Origin: Pseudomonadota bacterium
Lineage (GTDB): Bacteria; Pseudomonadota; Gammaproteobacteria; Burkholderiales; Burkholderiaceae_C
Reading direction: 5' to 3'
DNA: 28,607 nucleotides
NCBI GenBank assembly: GCA_023387335.1
Contig: JAEWIF010000016.1
Span: 1 to 28,607 of the forward strand
Made by a program: the position numbers and the translations under genes. The notes beneath the pieces were generated by a model, which was not told the DNA's origin, did not search any database, and worked only from the letters and a program-made list of their open reading frames with translations. How positions within the stretch are numbered: the first letter of the stretch is position 1; each line of letters opens with the position of its first letter. Positions 16,506 through 23,942 of this stretch are shown piece after piece.

Positions 16506-17498
16506 TCACTCGAGCTTGAGGTTGAGCTCCTTGGCGAGCTGGCTGTTGGCCTGCACTTCGCGCTGCAGCTGGCCGCGGAACGACGTGCTGCAAACGTTTT
16601 GCGCGTTCAGCCCCAGCCCGCGCAGCTTTTCGATCGCGGCTGGCGCTTGCGTAAAGCTGCGCGCGGCCTTCTCGAGAGCCTCCAGCACCGCGGGCGGGGT
16701 GCCGGCGGGTGCGAGAAGCCCGTACCAAGCGTCGTCTCGGAAATCCTTGACTCCGGCTTCCTCGAAGGTGGGAACGTTCGGCAGCAAGGCAGAACGCTGG
16801 GGCGCGGCCACAGCGAGCGCCGTCAGCTTGCCGCCCTGGATCTGCGGAAGCACCGAGCCAAGCGTCGCGAAGGAGCTGTCCAGCTGCCCACCCATCAGGT
16901 CGGTGATGGCGGGCGCCGCACCCTTATAGGGGATATGGTTCAGCGAGGTACGAGTGAGCCGCTGGAACCGCTCGCCGGCGAAGTGGCCGGAACTGCCCGC
17001 ACCCGGCGAACCGAACGTGCGACTGCCTGGCTTGGCCTTCACGTTCTCGATGAAGCCCGCCAGCGTCGTCACCTTCATCGCAGGGCCCACGACAAGAACC
17101 GTGGGGCTTTCGGCGAGGGTGCAGACCGGCGCGAATGAATTGATGGCGTCGAACTTGACTCTTGCGCTGTACAGGGCGGGGATCATCGTGTGGTTGGTCG
17201 CTCCCAGCAGCAGGGTGTAGCCGTCGGGCGGCGCGCTCGCGACGAATTCGGCCGCCAGCACGGTATTGGCGCCAGGCTTGTTGTCCACGATGAAGGGCTG
17301 GCCGAGCGCGCGCGCCGCGTGTTCGGCGAAGGCGCGCGCCACCACGTCAGTCGGACCACCGGCGGAGAAGCCGACGACGACGCGTACCGGCTTGGCCGGA
17401 TAGCCTTGTGCATGAGCGGATTGCGCGCCCAGCGCAACCGCGCCGGCGGCGAGCGCCAGCAGGACACGCCTCGTGAATGGAAGTGACTTGTTCGTCAT
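16506..17498 (-). CDS. Bug/TctC-type periplasmic substrate-binding protein 4 (330 aa)
   Basis: Periplasmic TTT-family receptor, slightly longer than its neighbours. Signal peptide 1-30 with cleavage at AHA/QGYP; TRRVLL at 9-14 is a weak twin-arginine-like motif. Motifs VVVGFSAGGPTD, DNKPGANT and PDGYT follow the family pattern. Its gene starts 27 bases after the dehydrogenase stop on the same strand. It differs in sequence from Bug-3, so the two probably bind different ligands rather than being a fresh duplication. Confidence 0.92.
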   Translation of the reverse strand: MTNKSLPFTRRVLLALAAGAVALGAQSAHAQGYPAKPVRVVVGFSAGGPTDVVARAFAEHAARALGQPFIVDNKPGANTVLAAEFVASAPPDGYTLLLGATNHTMIPALYSARVKFDAINSFAPVCTLAESPTVLVVGPAMKVTTLAGFIENVKAKPGSRTFGSPGAGSSGHFAGERFQRLTRTSLNHIPYKGAAPAITDLMGGQLDSSFATLGSVLPQIQGGKLTALAVAAPQRSALLPNVPTFEEAGVKDFRDDAWYGLLAPAGTPPAVLEALEKAARSFTQAPAAIEKLRGLGLNAQNVCSTSFRGQLQREVQANSQLAKELNLKLE

Positions 17499-17525
17499 GG
17501 TCTGCTCAGGGGCTGGGTGGCTGGC

Positions 17526-18467
17526 TCAGGCGCGCGCCGCAGCGTTCGCCAGCGCGAGGGCGTCCAGCACGTTCCTCGCGGCGCCCACCCCCATGTTCAC
17601 GTAGGCGTCGCCGGTGACGCCGCCGATGTGCGGACTGAGAATGATGTTGGCTTCGCCGTGGAAGGGGTGCGGTGCCGTCATCGGCTCGACCGCGAAGCTG
17701 TCCAGCCCCGCCGATGCGACCTGGCCCGAGCGCAACGCCTGAAGCAGCGCGGCTTCATCGATGAGGCCGCCGCGCGCGGTGTTCACCAGCATTACGCCGC
17801 GCTTGCACGCTGCCAGGGTGCGCGCGTTCACGATTTCGCGGTTCTCCGGCGTCAGCGGGCAATGCAGCGAGATCGCATCCGACTCACGCCAGATCGTCTC
17901 CAAGTCGACTGGACGAATGTGTGCCGGCAGGTTCTGCGCGAAGGGATCGAAGCCGATCACCTTCATGCCCATGGCGTCGCACATGCGCGCAAAGCGCTGG
18001 CCGATGGCGCCCAGGCCCACCAAGCCGATCGTGCGGCCGAGCAGTTCCACGCTCTTGTGCGTCGCCTTGTCCCAATGGCCGGCATGCATGCGGGTGTTGA
18101 GCTGCACGACGGACTTGGCGCAAGCAAGCAGCAGCGCCAGCGCTTGCTCAGCGACGGCTGCCGCATTGGCGCCCACGGCAGCGCGAACCTCGATGCCGCG
18201 CGCCTTGGCGGCTTCCTTGTCGATCGTATCCGTGCCGCTGCCGTGTTTGGAGATGACGCGCAGCGAAGGCGCGGCGTCCATGACCGTGGCGCCGACCTTG
18301 CCGTAGCGCACGATGATCGCGACGGGATCGTGTTGGCGACCCAGGGCGACGAGGTCCTGCTCCTGCGGAGTCTTGCCGGCGTAGACGATCTCGAAGTCCT
18401 TCAGCAGGGCCACCGCCTGGGGCGCCAGGTCGGCGCCGGTCACGATGATGGCGCGGCGACCGCTCAC
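17526..18467 (-). CDS. D-isomer-specific 2-hydroxyacid dehydrogenase 2 (313 aa)
   Basis: NAD(P)-dependent 2-hydroxyacid dehydrogenase of the SerA/GyaR type. The Rossmann motif GLGAIGQ is at 151-157; the catalytic triad is complete with R232 (NTARGG), E261 (AVEP) and H280 (SPHIGG). The GTG at 18467 overlaps the TGA of the RraA-like gene by four bases (GTGA), which decides the start and shows translational coupling; an upstream in-frame ATG at 18521 lies inside the RraA gene. Together with RraA-type aldolase it could reduce or oxidise a 2-oxo or 2-hydroxy intermediate. Compare the Glu-to-Gln paralog at 2149-3105. Confidence 0.92.
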   Translation of the reverse strand: MSGRRAIIVTGADLAPQAVALLKDFEIVYAGKTPQEQDLVALGRQHDPVAIIVRYGKVGATVMDAAPSLRVISKHGSGTDTIDKEAAKARGIEVRAAVGANAAAVAEQALALLLACAKSVVQLNTRMHAGHWDKATHKSVELLGRTIGLVGLGAIGQRFARMCDAMGMKVIGFDPFAQNLPAHIRPVDLETIWRESDAISLHCPLTPENREIVNARTLAACKRGVMLVNTARGGLIDEAALLQALRSGQVASAGLDSFAVEPMTAPHPFHGEANIILSPHIGGVTGDAYVNMGVGAARNVLDALALANAAARA

Positions 18468-19144
18468 AGGCTCTCTCCCTGCTTGAGCACGCCGGCGGTG
18501 CGCAGTGCGGCATCCAACCACGAAGCGGCGGTGTTGCCCTTCTTGATCGAGGCGATCCGTGCGGCCTCGTCTTCCACCTTCTTGCGCGCCAGTGGCAGCA
18601 GGCCGGCGACGCGCTCGCGCTCGATCGCCACCACGCCGTCCGCATCGGCCACGATGAGGTCACCCGCGCGTACCGTTACGCCGCCGACCGACACCGGATG
18701 CCCGATGCGGCCGGGCACGTTCTTGGTCGGTCCGTTGGGATTGGTGCCGAACGAGAACACGGGATAGTCCATCTCGTCGATCTCGAGGCTGTCGCGCACG
18801 GCGCCATCGATCACCACGCCGGCCAGGCCCAGCTGCTTGCAGGCGGTCATCATGATCGTCCCCATCAGGGCGGCGGTCTGGTCGCCCTTGCCGTCGATCA
18901 CCAGCACGTCACCCGGCTTGGCCAGCGCGATGGCGGCGTGGATCATCAGGTTGTCGCCGGGCCGCACGTCCACGGTGAGCGCGGGGCCGGCCAGTTTCAT
19001 GCGCGGGCGAAGCGCGGCGATCCGGCCATGCAGCGCTCCGCGGCGGCCGTTGACGTCGGCCAGGATCGCTGCTTGGTACTCGGAGGCCTGGCGAACCAGG
19101 TCAGGGGAGATCCGCTCGATGTCGCGAATGATGTCGGTGGTCAT
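18464..19144 (-). CDS. RraA-family protein, 4-hydroxy-4-methyl-2-oxoglutarate aldolase type (226 aa)
   Basis: RraA-fold protein. Family members are either regulators of RNase E or metal-dependent aldolases/oxaloacetate decarboxylases that cut 4-hydroxy-2-oxo acids to pyruvate. Features: RPGDNLMIHAA at 61-71, the metal and substrate motif DGAVRD at 113-118 (R117, D118), and GDLIVADADGVVAI at 161-174. The catabolic neighbours and Arg-Asp pair favour the aldolase/decarboxylase role over RNase E control. The ATG at 19144 is used; the much longer open frame reads through Bug-5. It is separated from Bug-5 by 104 bases holding a strong hairpin, and coupled by four-base overlap to the dehydrogenase. 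Confidence 0.9.
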   Translation of the reverse strand: MTTDIIRDIERISPDLVRQASEYQAAILADVNGRRGALHGRIAALRPRMKLAGPALTVDVRPGDNLMIHAAIALAKPGDVLVIDGKGDQTAALMGTIMMTACKQLGLAGVVIDGAVRDSLEIDEMDYPVFSFGTNPNGPTKNVPGRIGHPVSVGGVTVRAGDLIVADADGVVAIERERVAGLLPLARKKVEDEAARIASIKKGNTAASWLDAALRTAGVLKQGESL

Positions 19145-19172
19145 TTGGGGCCTTTTGAAGCGAGGAAGGGCG

Positions 19173-19199
19173 GGACCGGTGTCGCTGAGACACCGGTCC
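19173..19199 (-). other. Strong intercistronic hairpin between Bug-5 and the RraA-type gene
   Basis: A perfect 11-bp inverted repeat, GGACCGGTGTC (19173-19183) and GACACCGGTCC (19189-19199), with a five-base loop. There is no T run after it on the minus strand, so it is not a standard terminator. Position after a binding-protein gene suggests an mRNA-stabilising or attenuating element that keeps receptor levels above enzyme levels, or an operator. Confidence 0.7.
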
Positions 19200-19248
19200 G
19201 GGAGGAGTTCAGGGGGCTGTGCGCTGGCCGGGGTGGCAGCGGCGGGTG

Positions 19249-20217
19249 TCAGTCGACCTTGGCGCCGGATTCCTTGACGATCTTCCCCCAGCGGGCGATG
19301 TCGTCGCGGATCAGTTTGCCGAACTGCTCGGGCGTGCTGCCCGCGACGTCGGCGCCCTGATCGCCCAGCTTTTTCTGCAGTTCCGGGTCCTTGAGCGCCT
19401 TGTTGATGTCGGCGTTCAGCTTGGCGACGACGTCCTTGGGCAGGTTGGCCGGGCCGAGGATGCCGAACCAGGTGACGGCCTCGAAGTCCTTGTAGCCCGA
19501 TTCGGAAATCGTCGGCACCTGCGCGAGGTCGTCGGCACGCTTGAGCGACGTGACGGCGATGGGGCGCATCTTTCCGCTCTTGATGTGGCCGAGCAGGGTC
19601 GGAATCGACGACACGTAGAGCTGCACCTGGCCGCTGATCACGTCGGTGGCGCCCTGCGACGCGCCCTTGTACGGCACGTGCGTCATCTTGATGCCCGCGG
19701 CCCGCTGGAACGACTCGGCGGCCAGGTGCGCCACGGTGCCGTTGCCCGAGGTCGCGAAGTTGATGCTGCCCGGCTTTTCCTTGGAGGCCTTGATCACGTC
19801 GGCCAGCGTCTTGAAGGGCGAGTCGGCGCCCGTCACGATGACCAGCGGCGAGCTCGCCACCAGGCTGATGGGCGTGAGGTCCTTCACCGGGTCGTACGGC
19901 AGCCTGGAGTACAGCGTCGGGTTGATCGCGAGGTTGCTGGTCTGCCCCATGACGAGCGTGTAGCCGTCGGCCGGGGCCTTGGCCGCGGCATCCACGCCGA
20001 GGTTGCCGCCCGAGCCGGGCTTGTTCTCGATGACGAACGTGTAGCCGGAGCCGGCCGCCTTGTTGGCGACCTCGCGGGTGATCAGGTCGGTGCCGCCGCC
20101 CGCCGGGAAGGGGACGACCAGGCGCACGGGCTTGGCGGGCCAGCCCTGCGCGTGGATGGCGGGTGCGAGCAGGGCGGTGGCGGCGAGAAGGGTTGCGGCA
20201 CGGCGAGAGATCTGCAT
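19249..20217 (-). CDS. Bug/TctC-type periplasmic substrate-binding protein 5 (322 aa)
   Basis: Periplasmic TTT-family receptor and first gene of the seven-gene minus-strand unit, directly divergent from iclR-2. Signal peptide 1-23 with cleavage at IHA/QGW. Motifs VPFPAGGGTD near 34-43, ENKPGSGGN and PADGYT are present. The ATG at 20217 has CAGGAGA at good distance; the longer frame upstream crosses the promoter. As first gene after the operator it should be the most strongly induced receptor, and the hairpin behind it may further raise its message level. Confidence 0.93.
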   Translation of the reverse strand: MQISRRAATLLAATALLAPAIHAQGWPAKPVRLVVPFPAGGGTDLITREVANKAAGSGYTFVIENKPGSGGNLGVDAAAKAPADGYTLVMGQTSNLAINPTLYSRLPYDPVKDLTPISLVASSPLVIVTGADSPFKTLADVIKASKEKPGSINFATSGNGTVAHLAAESFQRAAGIKMTHVPYKGASQGATDVISGQVQLYVSSIPTLLGHIKSGKMRPIAVTSLKRADDLAQVPTISESGYKDFEAVTWFGILGPANLPKDVVAKLNADINKALKDPELQKKLGDQGADVAGSTPEQFGKLIRDDIARWGKIVKESGAKVD

Positions 20218-20287
20218 GGGTTGTCTCCTGGTTGTCGGATGGTGCGGAATGCGTTGTCCACGAATTCTGGAGCGACGTTGCGCACCG

Positions 20288-20316
20288 TACAATCGCGTTT
20301 CGCGGAATGAACCACG
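20288..20316 (+). promoter_or_regulatory. iclR-2 promoter -10 box and overlapping operator
   Basis: TACAAT (20288-20293) is followed by CGC and GTTTC-N7-GAACC (20297-20313). Read in the direction of each iclR gene, this is the same layout as at 11419-11392: same -10 box, same offset and the same half-sites with one change. It lies in the 106-bp region between Bug-5 and iclR-2. It is very likely the IclR-type operator of this locus; no good -35 box was seen. Confidence 0.72.
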
Positions 20317-20323
20317 GTGCAAC

Positions 20324-21085
20324 ATGCGCAACTCGGCAGCAAGCAACAAGGAGTCGGAGGGCAAGGCCGACGGCGTGATCGCCGTTCAGCGCGCGCTCTC
20401 GCTGATGGAGGCGTTCAAGGTCGGCGAATCCACGCTGCCGCTGGCCGAGTTGAGCCGCCGGTCTGGCATGCACAAGACGACCGCGCTACGCCTGGCGCGC
20501 ACATTGGCCTTGTCCCAGTACATGGTGCAGACGGAAGACGGGCAATGGCGGCTTGGGCCTGCGGCGGGCTGGCTCGGTGCGCGTTACCAGGCGGGCTTCG
20601 ACGTCAACAACGTCGTCGAGCCGGCGCTGCACCAGCTGGTGAAGGAAACTGGCGAAAGCGCGTCCTTCTACGTGCGCGAGGGCGGCATCCGCTCCTGCGT
20701 GGCGCGAGTGGAAGGACCGCAATCGGTCCGGCACAACGTCCGGATTGGCGAGCGGCTGCCCCTCGAGAAGGGAGCGCCTGGCCGCGTGATCCTTGCCTTC
20801 AGCGGCGCCTCCGGTGAGCCGTACGAATCGATCCGCGAGCGCGGCTATCACATCTCCCTGGGGGAGCGCGAGGCCGAGGTGGCCAGCGTGGCCGCGCCCG
20901 TGTTCGGTCTGAACTGGCGCCTGCTCGGATCGATGTGCATATCGGGTCCCAGTTCACGCCTCACTCAGGCGAAGCTGCAAAAGCACGCGAAGCTCGTGAT
21001 CCGGGCGGCCAACCAGCTCTCGTACGCCTTGGCGGGAGGTCGGTCACCCGCGACACCGGCGGCGGTGTCCCGTTGGCACCCCTGA
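20324..21085 (+). CDS. IclR-family transcriptional regulator 2 (253 aa)
   Basis: Paralog of IclR-1. Winged helix-turn-helix at about 17-77 (HKTTALRLARTLA at 50-62) and effector domain at about 90-240 (GAPGRVILAFSG, EVASVAAPVFGLNW, ISGPSSRLT). It shares long identical blocks with IclR-1, for example WRLGPAAGWLGA. The ATG at 20324 is preferred; a longer frame starting at 20060 overlaps the Bug-5 gene and the promoter. It is divergent from the seven-gene catabolic unit and should control it, and through the shared operator perhaps also the Bug-2/oxidase operon. Confidence 0.93.
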   Translation: MRNSAASNKESEGKADGVIAVQRALSLMEAFKVGESTLPLAELSRRSGMHKTTALRLARTLALSQYMVQTEDGQWRLGPAAGWLGARYQAGFDVNNVVEPALHQLVKETGESASFYVREGGIRSCVARVEGPQSVRHNVRIGERLPLEKGAPGRVILAFSGASGEPYESIRERGYHISLGEREAEVASVAAPVFGLNWRLLGSMCISGPSSRLTQAKLQKHAKLVIRAANQLSYALAGGRSPATPAAVSRWHP

Positions 21086-21102
21086 AGCGCAAGCGCTGCG
21101 GA

Positions 21103-21765
21103 TCAACCTGGACCCGGCATCGCAAACCCCGCCACACGCAAGCTCGTCTCCAGCTCTCGCGCGGCCTCTGAAGTCAGTCCCGCCAGCGGCGGGCGCACGG
21201 TGCGCCAGGCGGCATCGCCGCTCCATGTCGCCAGGGCGTGCTTCATCGCGGCGCCGATGCCCCGGGCCTCGGCATCTGCCGCGGCCTGTATCACCTCGAG
21301 GGAGTGCTCGATCTCGACGTCGCTGGGGCGGAAAGCTTCATTGGCCAGCGCGACCTGGCTCGGGTGGATGCAGCTTTTCCCCGCGAAGCCCAGCCGGCGC
21401 GCGAGCCGGGCCTCGGCCCGGAAGCCGTCGACATCGCGCACGTCGGCCCATGCGCCATCCCATGCATCCACGCCGGCCTCGCCCGCAGCCATGCGCACCG
21501 CGAACAGCACCTGCCGCACCGCCGCGACTTCCTTGCGAACGAAGCCGAGCGGCTCGAAGAGGTCGCCCAGGCCGACCTGCAAGCCCATCACGCGGTCGTC
21601 GGCGCAAGCCAGGGCGGATGCCTCGCGCAGGGCACGGGGCGATTCGATGTTCAGCAGCAGCCGCACCGGCGCGGCCACGCCGTTCTCGCGCTCGGCTCGA
21701 CGCACGAGCTCGTTTGCGGCGCGCACCGCATCGGCGCTCCCCGGCTTGGGAATGTTGAGGACGTC
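21103..21765 (-). pseudogene. Broken CitE/HpcH-like lyase fused to a DapA-like tail
   Basis: Residues from about 21765 down to 21247 match the middle and C-terminal part of CitE-like (HpcH/HpaI aldolase/citrate lyase beta) enzymes: LNIPKPGSADAV, then LLLNIESPRALREA, GLQVGLGDLFEP, GFAGKSCIHPSQV and EARGIGA. The N-terminal 100 or so residues are missing; the frame meets a stop just upstream at 21766-21768. From about 21246 to the end the sequence (AMKHALATWSGDAAW, then VRPPLAGLTSEAARELE and GFAMPG) looks like the C-terminal tail of a dihydrodipicolinate-synthase-family protein, so a second junction lies inside the frame. The remnant is convergent with iclR-2. The DapA-like assignment is from pattern memory and less sure than the CitE part. 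Confidence 0.7.
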
Positions 21766-22090
21766 CTACCTGCACCGGCACGGCATCGCGCCGATCGAGC
21801 GCTTCGAGCTCAGTTCACTGCTGGCGATCGAGCTGATGGTGCGGGAGGGGCTGGGCGTCGCGCTGGTGCCCGACATCGCCTCGCCACTCACCGCCAGCCT
21901 GAACATCGCGCGCATCCGGCTGCCTGATCCGGTGGAGCCGCGTCTGCTGGGAGTGCTGTGGCGGAGGGGCACCGCACGGTCACGGCTGGTGGCGGCGTTG
22001 CTGGAGCAGGCGCGCCAGGAGCGGCGAGGCACCCGCGCCGCTTTCGCGCTCCCGCCGGAGCCGGCCAAGGCCCGCCGCCTGAGCGCGTAG
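21764..22090 (+). pseudogene. 3' remnant of a LysR-family regulator
   Basis: About 108 codons match the last third of a LysR effector-binding domain: SYLHRHGIAP, then SSLLAIELMVREGLGVALVP and a LPDPVEPRLLGVLWRRG segment. The helix-turn-helix and the first part of the effector domain are absent. The frame continues upstream only as a shadow of the CitE-like remnant on the other strand. Its 5' break abuts the 5' break of the CitE remnant at about 21764-21768, where a 10-bp palindrome AGGACGTCCT (21758-21767) sits. Two divergent genes seem to have lost their facing 5' ends, or the assembly is joined wrongly here. Confidence 0.75.
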
Positions 22091-22121
22091 AGGGTAGTCG
22101 GAGGACGGCTTCCCCGGCAAC

Positions 22122-22571
22122 TCAAGCTTTGGCGCGGGGCTTCATGCGGAAGCTAATGCCCATGCGGTTGATGGCATTCATGGCGGCGATCGTGAGGGTT
22201 AGATCGACCAAATTCTTCTCGCCGAACGCTTCCAAGGCGGCCGCATAGGCCTCGTCGGACGCGTGGGTCTCGCTCACGCGCGTCACCTCCTCCGACCACG
22301 CCAGCGCAGCACGCTCCTGATCGGTGAAGAGGTATTGCGCCTCGTGCCAGACGGGAACGAGCACCACCTTCTCCACTGACATGCCTTCGGCGATGAGGTC
22401 CCTGGTGTGAATGTCGATGCAATGTGCGCAGCCGTTGAGCTGCGACACGCGCAGGAAGACCAGGTGTGTCAGCAAGCTCGGAAGGTCAGTGCTCGTCGTG
22501 ACGAAGTGGTGCAGCGCCCCGACAGCCTTGGCGCCCTCAGGAGATGCCTGGAACCAAACAGCGCGATTCAT
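22122..22571 (-). CDS. Carboxymuconolactone decarboxylase/AhpD-like protein (149 aa), ECF41 partner
   Basis: Small helical protein of the CMD/AhpD family with the redox motif C48-A-H-C51 and H55 in LNGCAHCIDIH, typical of alkylhydroperoxidase-like members. The length fits. The ATG at 22571 is preceded by AAGGAAA; longer frames overlap the promoter. It follows the ECF41 sigma factor on the same strand and has an ECF41-type promoter at 22658-22632. ECF41 sigma factors are known to be linked with a carboxymuconolactone decarboxylase, oxidoreductase or epimerase gene and to control it. Role probably in peroxide or electrophile defence; the substrate is unknown. Confidence 0.9.
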   Translation of the reverse strand: MNRAVWFQASPEGAKAVGALHHFVTTSTDLPSLLTHLVFLRVSQLNGCAHCIDIHTRDLIAEGMSVEKVVLVPVWHEAQYLFTDQERAALAWSEEVTRVSETHASDEAYAAALEAFGEKNLVDLTLTIAAMNAINRMGISFRMKPRAKA

Positions 22572-22631
22572 GAATCGGTTTCCTTCGATGTGAATGATGG
22601 AGAGAGGCCGAATCCGACCTCTAGCCCATAA

Positions 22632-22658
22632 GACGTTTGACTCGAAGGCGCTGTGACA
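22632..22658 (-). promoter_or_regulatory. ECF41-type promoter of the CMD/AhpD-like gene
   Basis: On the minus strand TGTCACA (22658-22652) is followed by exactly 16 bases and CGTC (22635-22632), about 60 bases before the CMD start. This equals the published ECF41 promoter signature (TGTCACA, 16 bases, CGTC). It sits between the sigma factor gene and its partner, where that system is expected to act. Confidence 0.85.
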
Positions 22659-22732
22659 GGCGTCCAAGCAAATCTGCGGACTGTCGGGATGCCGCGGTAT
22701 GGTTGCAGCCGCCGCGCACCGAGTCGCCGACC

Positions 22733-23656
22733 TCAGCGAGGTTCCGGCCGGAGCAGTAGGTGACGCTGGCGCTTGAGACCCGCCAGCTTCGCGGGATTGC
22801 GCTGTATCCGAACCTGCAGGATTCGGGCTCCGTCGAACTCGAACGCCTGAACCGACTCCAGTTCCCCCTGCAGGTAACGCAAGAGAGCCCACTCCCCATT
22901 CAGCAAGGCCAGTTCGAGCCGCATCCTGTCCCCATGTCGCAGGTAGTGCGCGTAGTAAAGCTGGGCAATCCGCCGGGCCCCGCTCAAAGGTGAGCGCAGG
23001 CTTGGACCGACGCCGCCGAAGTCGCCCATCAGTGCGACCTCCTCGGCCAGGAGAGCCCGGATTCCCTCGAAGTCGCCCCGCGTGATGGCCTGGACCAGAC
23101 GATGCAGCAACGCGTACTGTTCCTGCGGCGGCAGTCGCGTGTGCTGCCGCTCCGCGCCGCGCACCTTGACCACACGTTGCTTGGCGCGATGAACGATCTG
23201 CCGAGCAGACGCCTCGCTCTTCCCGATGGCCACAGCGATCTGCTCATAGTCGGCTTCGAAGACCTCTCTGAGCAAGAACGCCGCGCGTGCCTCCGGCGTC
23301 AGGCAATCGAGCAGCACGAGGAAGGCGATGGACACGTCGTCGGCAAGCTCGCGGATCTGCTCCGGCGTAGCCGGTCCTTGCTCGACGAGGGGCTCGGGGA
23401 GCCATGTGCCCGGGTAGGCCGCTCGTCGCAACTTGGCTGAGCGAAGGCGGTCGATCGCGATGCGCGTGGTGACCGTGACCAGCCACGCTTCGGGATTGAG
23501 CACGGCGGCACGCGGACCCTCGACCTCATCGTGCCAACGCAGCCAGGCATCCTGCACCAGGTCCTCGGCTTCCTGCACGGAGCCGAGCATCCGATAGCCG
23601 ATGGCCATCAGCCTCGGGCGAAGGCGTGAGAAAAGTTCTGCAGACGATGAGGGCAT
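22733..23656 (-). CDS. ECF41-family RNA polymerase sigma factor (SigJ-like, 307 aa)
   Basis: ECF sigma factor with sigma-2 region at about 8-75 (YRMLGSVQEAEDLVQDAW), sigma-4 region at about 105-165 (FEADYEQIAVAIGKSEASAR) and a fused SnoaL-like C-terminal domain at about 178-300, which regulates activity in place of an anti-sigma factor. Group hallmarks are visible: WLPEP at 85-89, a DGGGK-like stretch at 211-217 that here reads GDFGGVG, and NPDKL-like NPAKL at 287-291. The ATG at 23656 is used because homology starts there. Its target, the CMD/AhpD-like gene, is directly downstream. It is divergent from the DJ-1-family gene. Confidence 0.92.
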   Translation of the reverse strand: MPSSSAELFSRLRPRLMAIGYRMLGSVQEAEDLVQDAWLRWHDEVEGPRAAVLNPEAWLVTVTTRIAIDRLRSAKLRRAAYPGTWLPEPLVEQGPATPEQIRELADDVSIAFLVLLDCLTPEARAAFLLREVFEADYEQIAVAIGKSEASARQIVHRAKQRVVKVRGAERQHTRLPPQEQYALLHRLVQAITRGDFEGIRALLAEEVALMGDFGGVGPSLRSPLSGARRIAQLYYAHYLRHGDRMRLELALLNGEWALLRYLQGELESVQAFEFDGARILQVRIQRNPAKLAGLKRQRHLLLRPEPR

Positions 23657-23942
23657 CCACTCTCCAACATTCCCGCGCTCAGTGTTCCTTGACGTGCACC
23701 GCGCCGCGTGACAGCAAGACGGGGTGTGAGACGAGAATCGCGCATCCGGCTCGAGATCTGCCGAGGCGCCTACTGTAAAGCGATGCCCAAGCGTGAGCAC
23801 CGCGCGGTGCTCGGTCCCGTTTTCCTCGACCGGAATCAGCAGTCGCGGTCGCGCTGGACCGCGTGGCATCGACTCCTACAAGCCCAGCCGATCGCCGCCA
23901 TCTACCATCGGCAGCCCTCACTTCCGAGCTAAGGGTGCCTCC

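Noticed and set aside
23691..23713. TGTCACG and CGTC upstream of the ECF41 gene on the minus strand, as an autoregulatory promoter
   Set aside because: The spacer is 12 bases instead of 16 and the last -35 base differs; not a convincing match.
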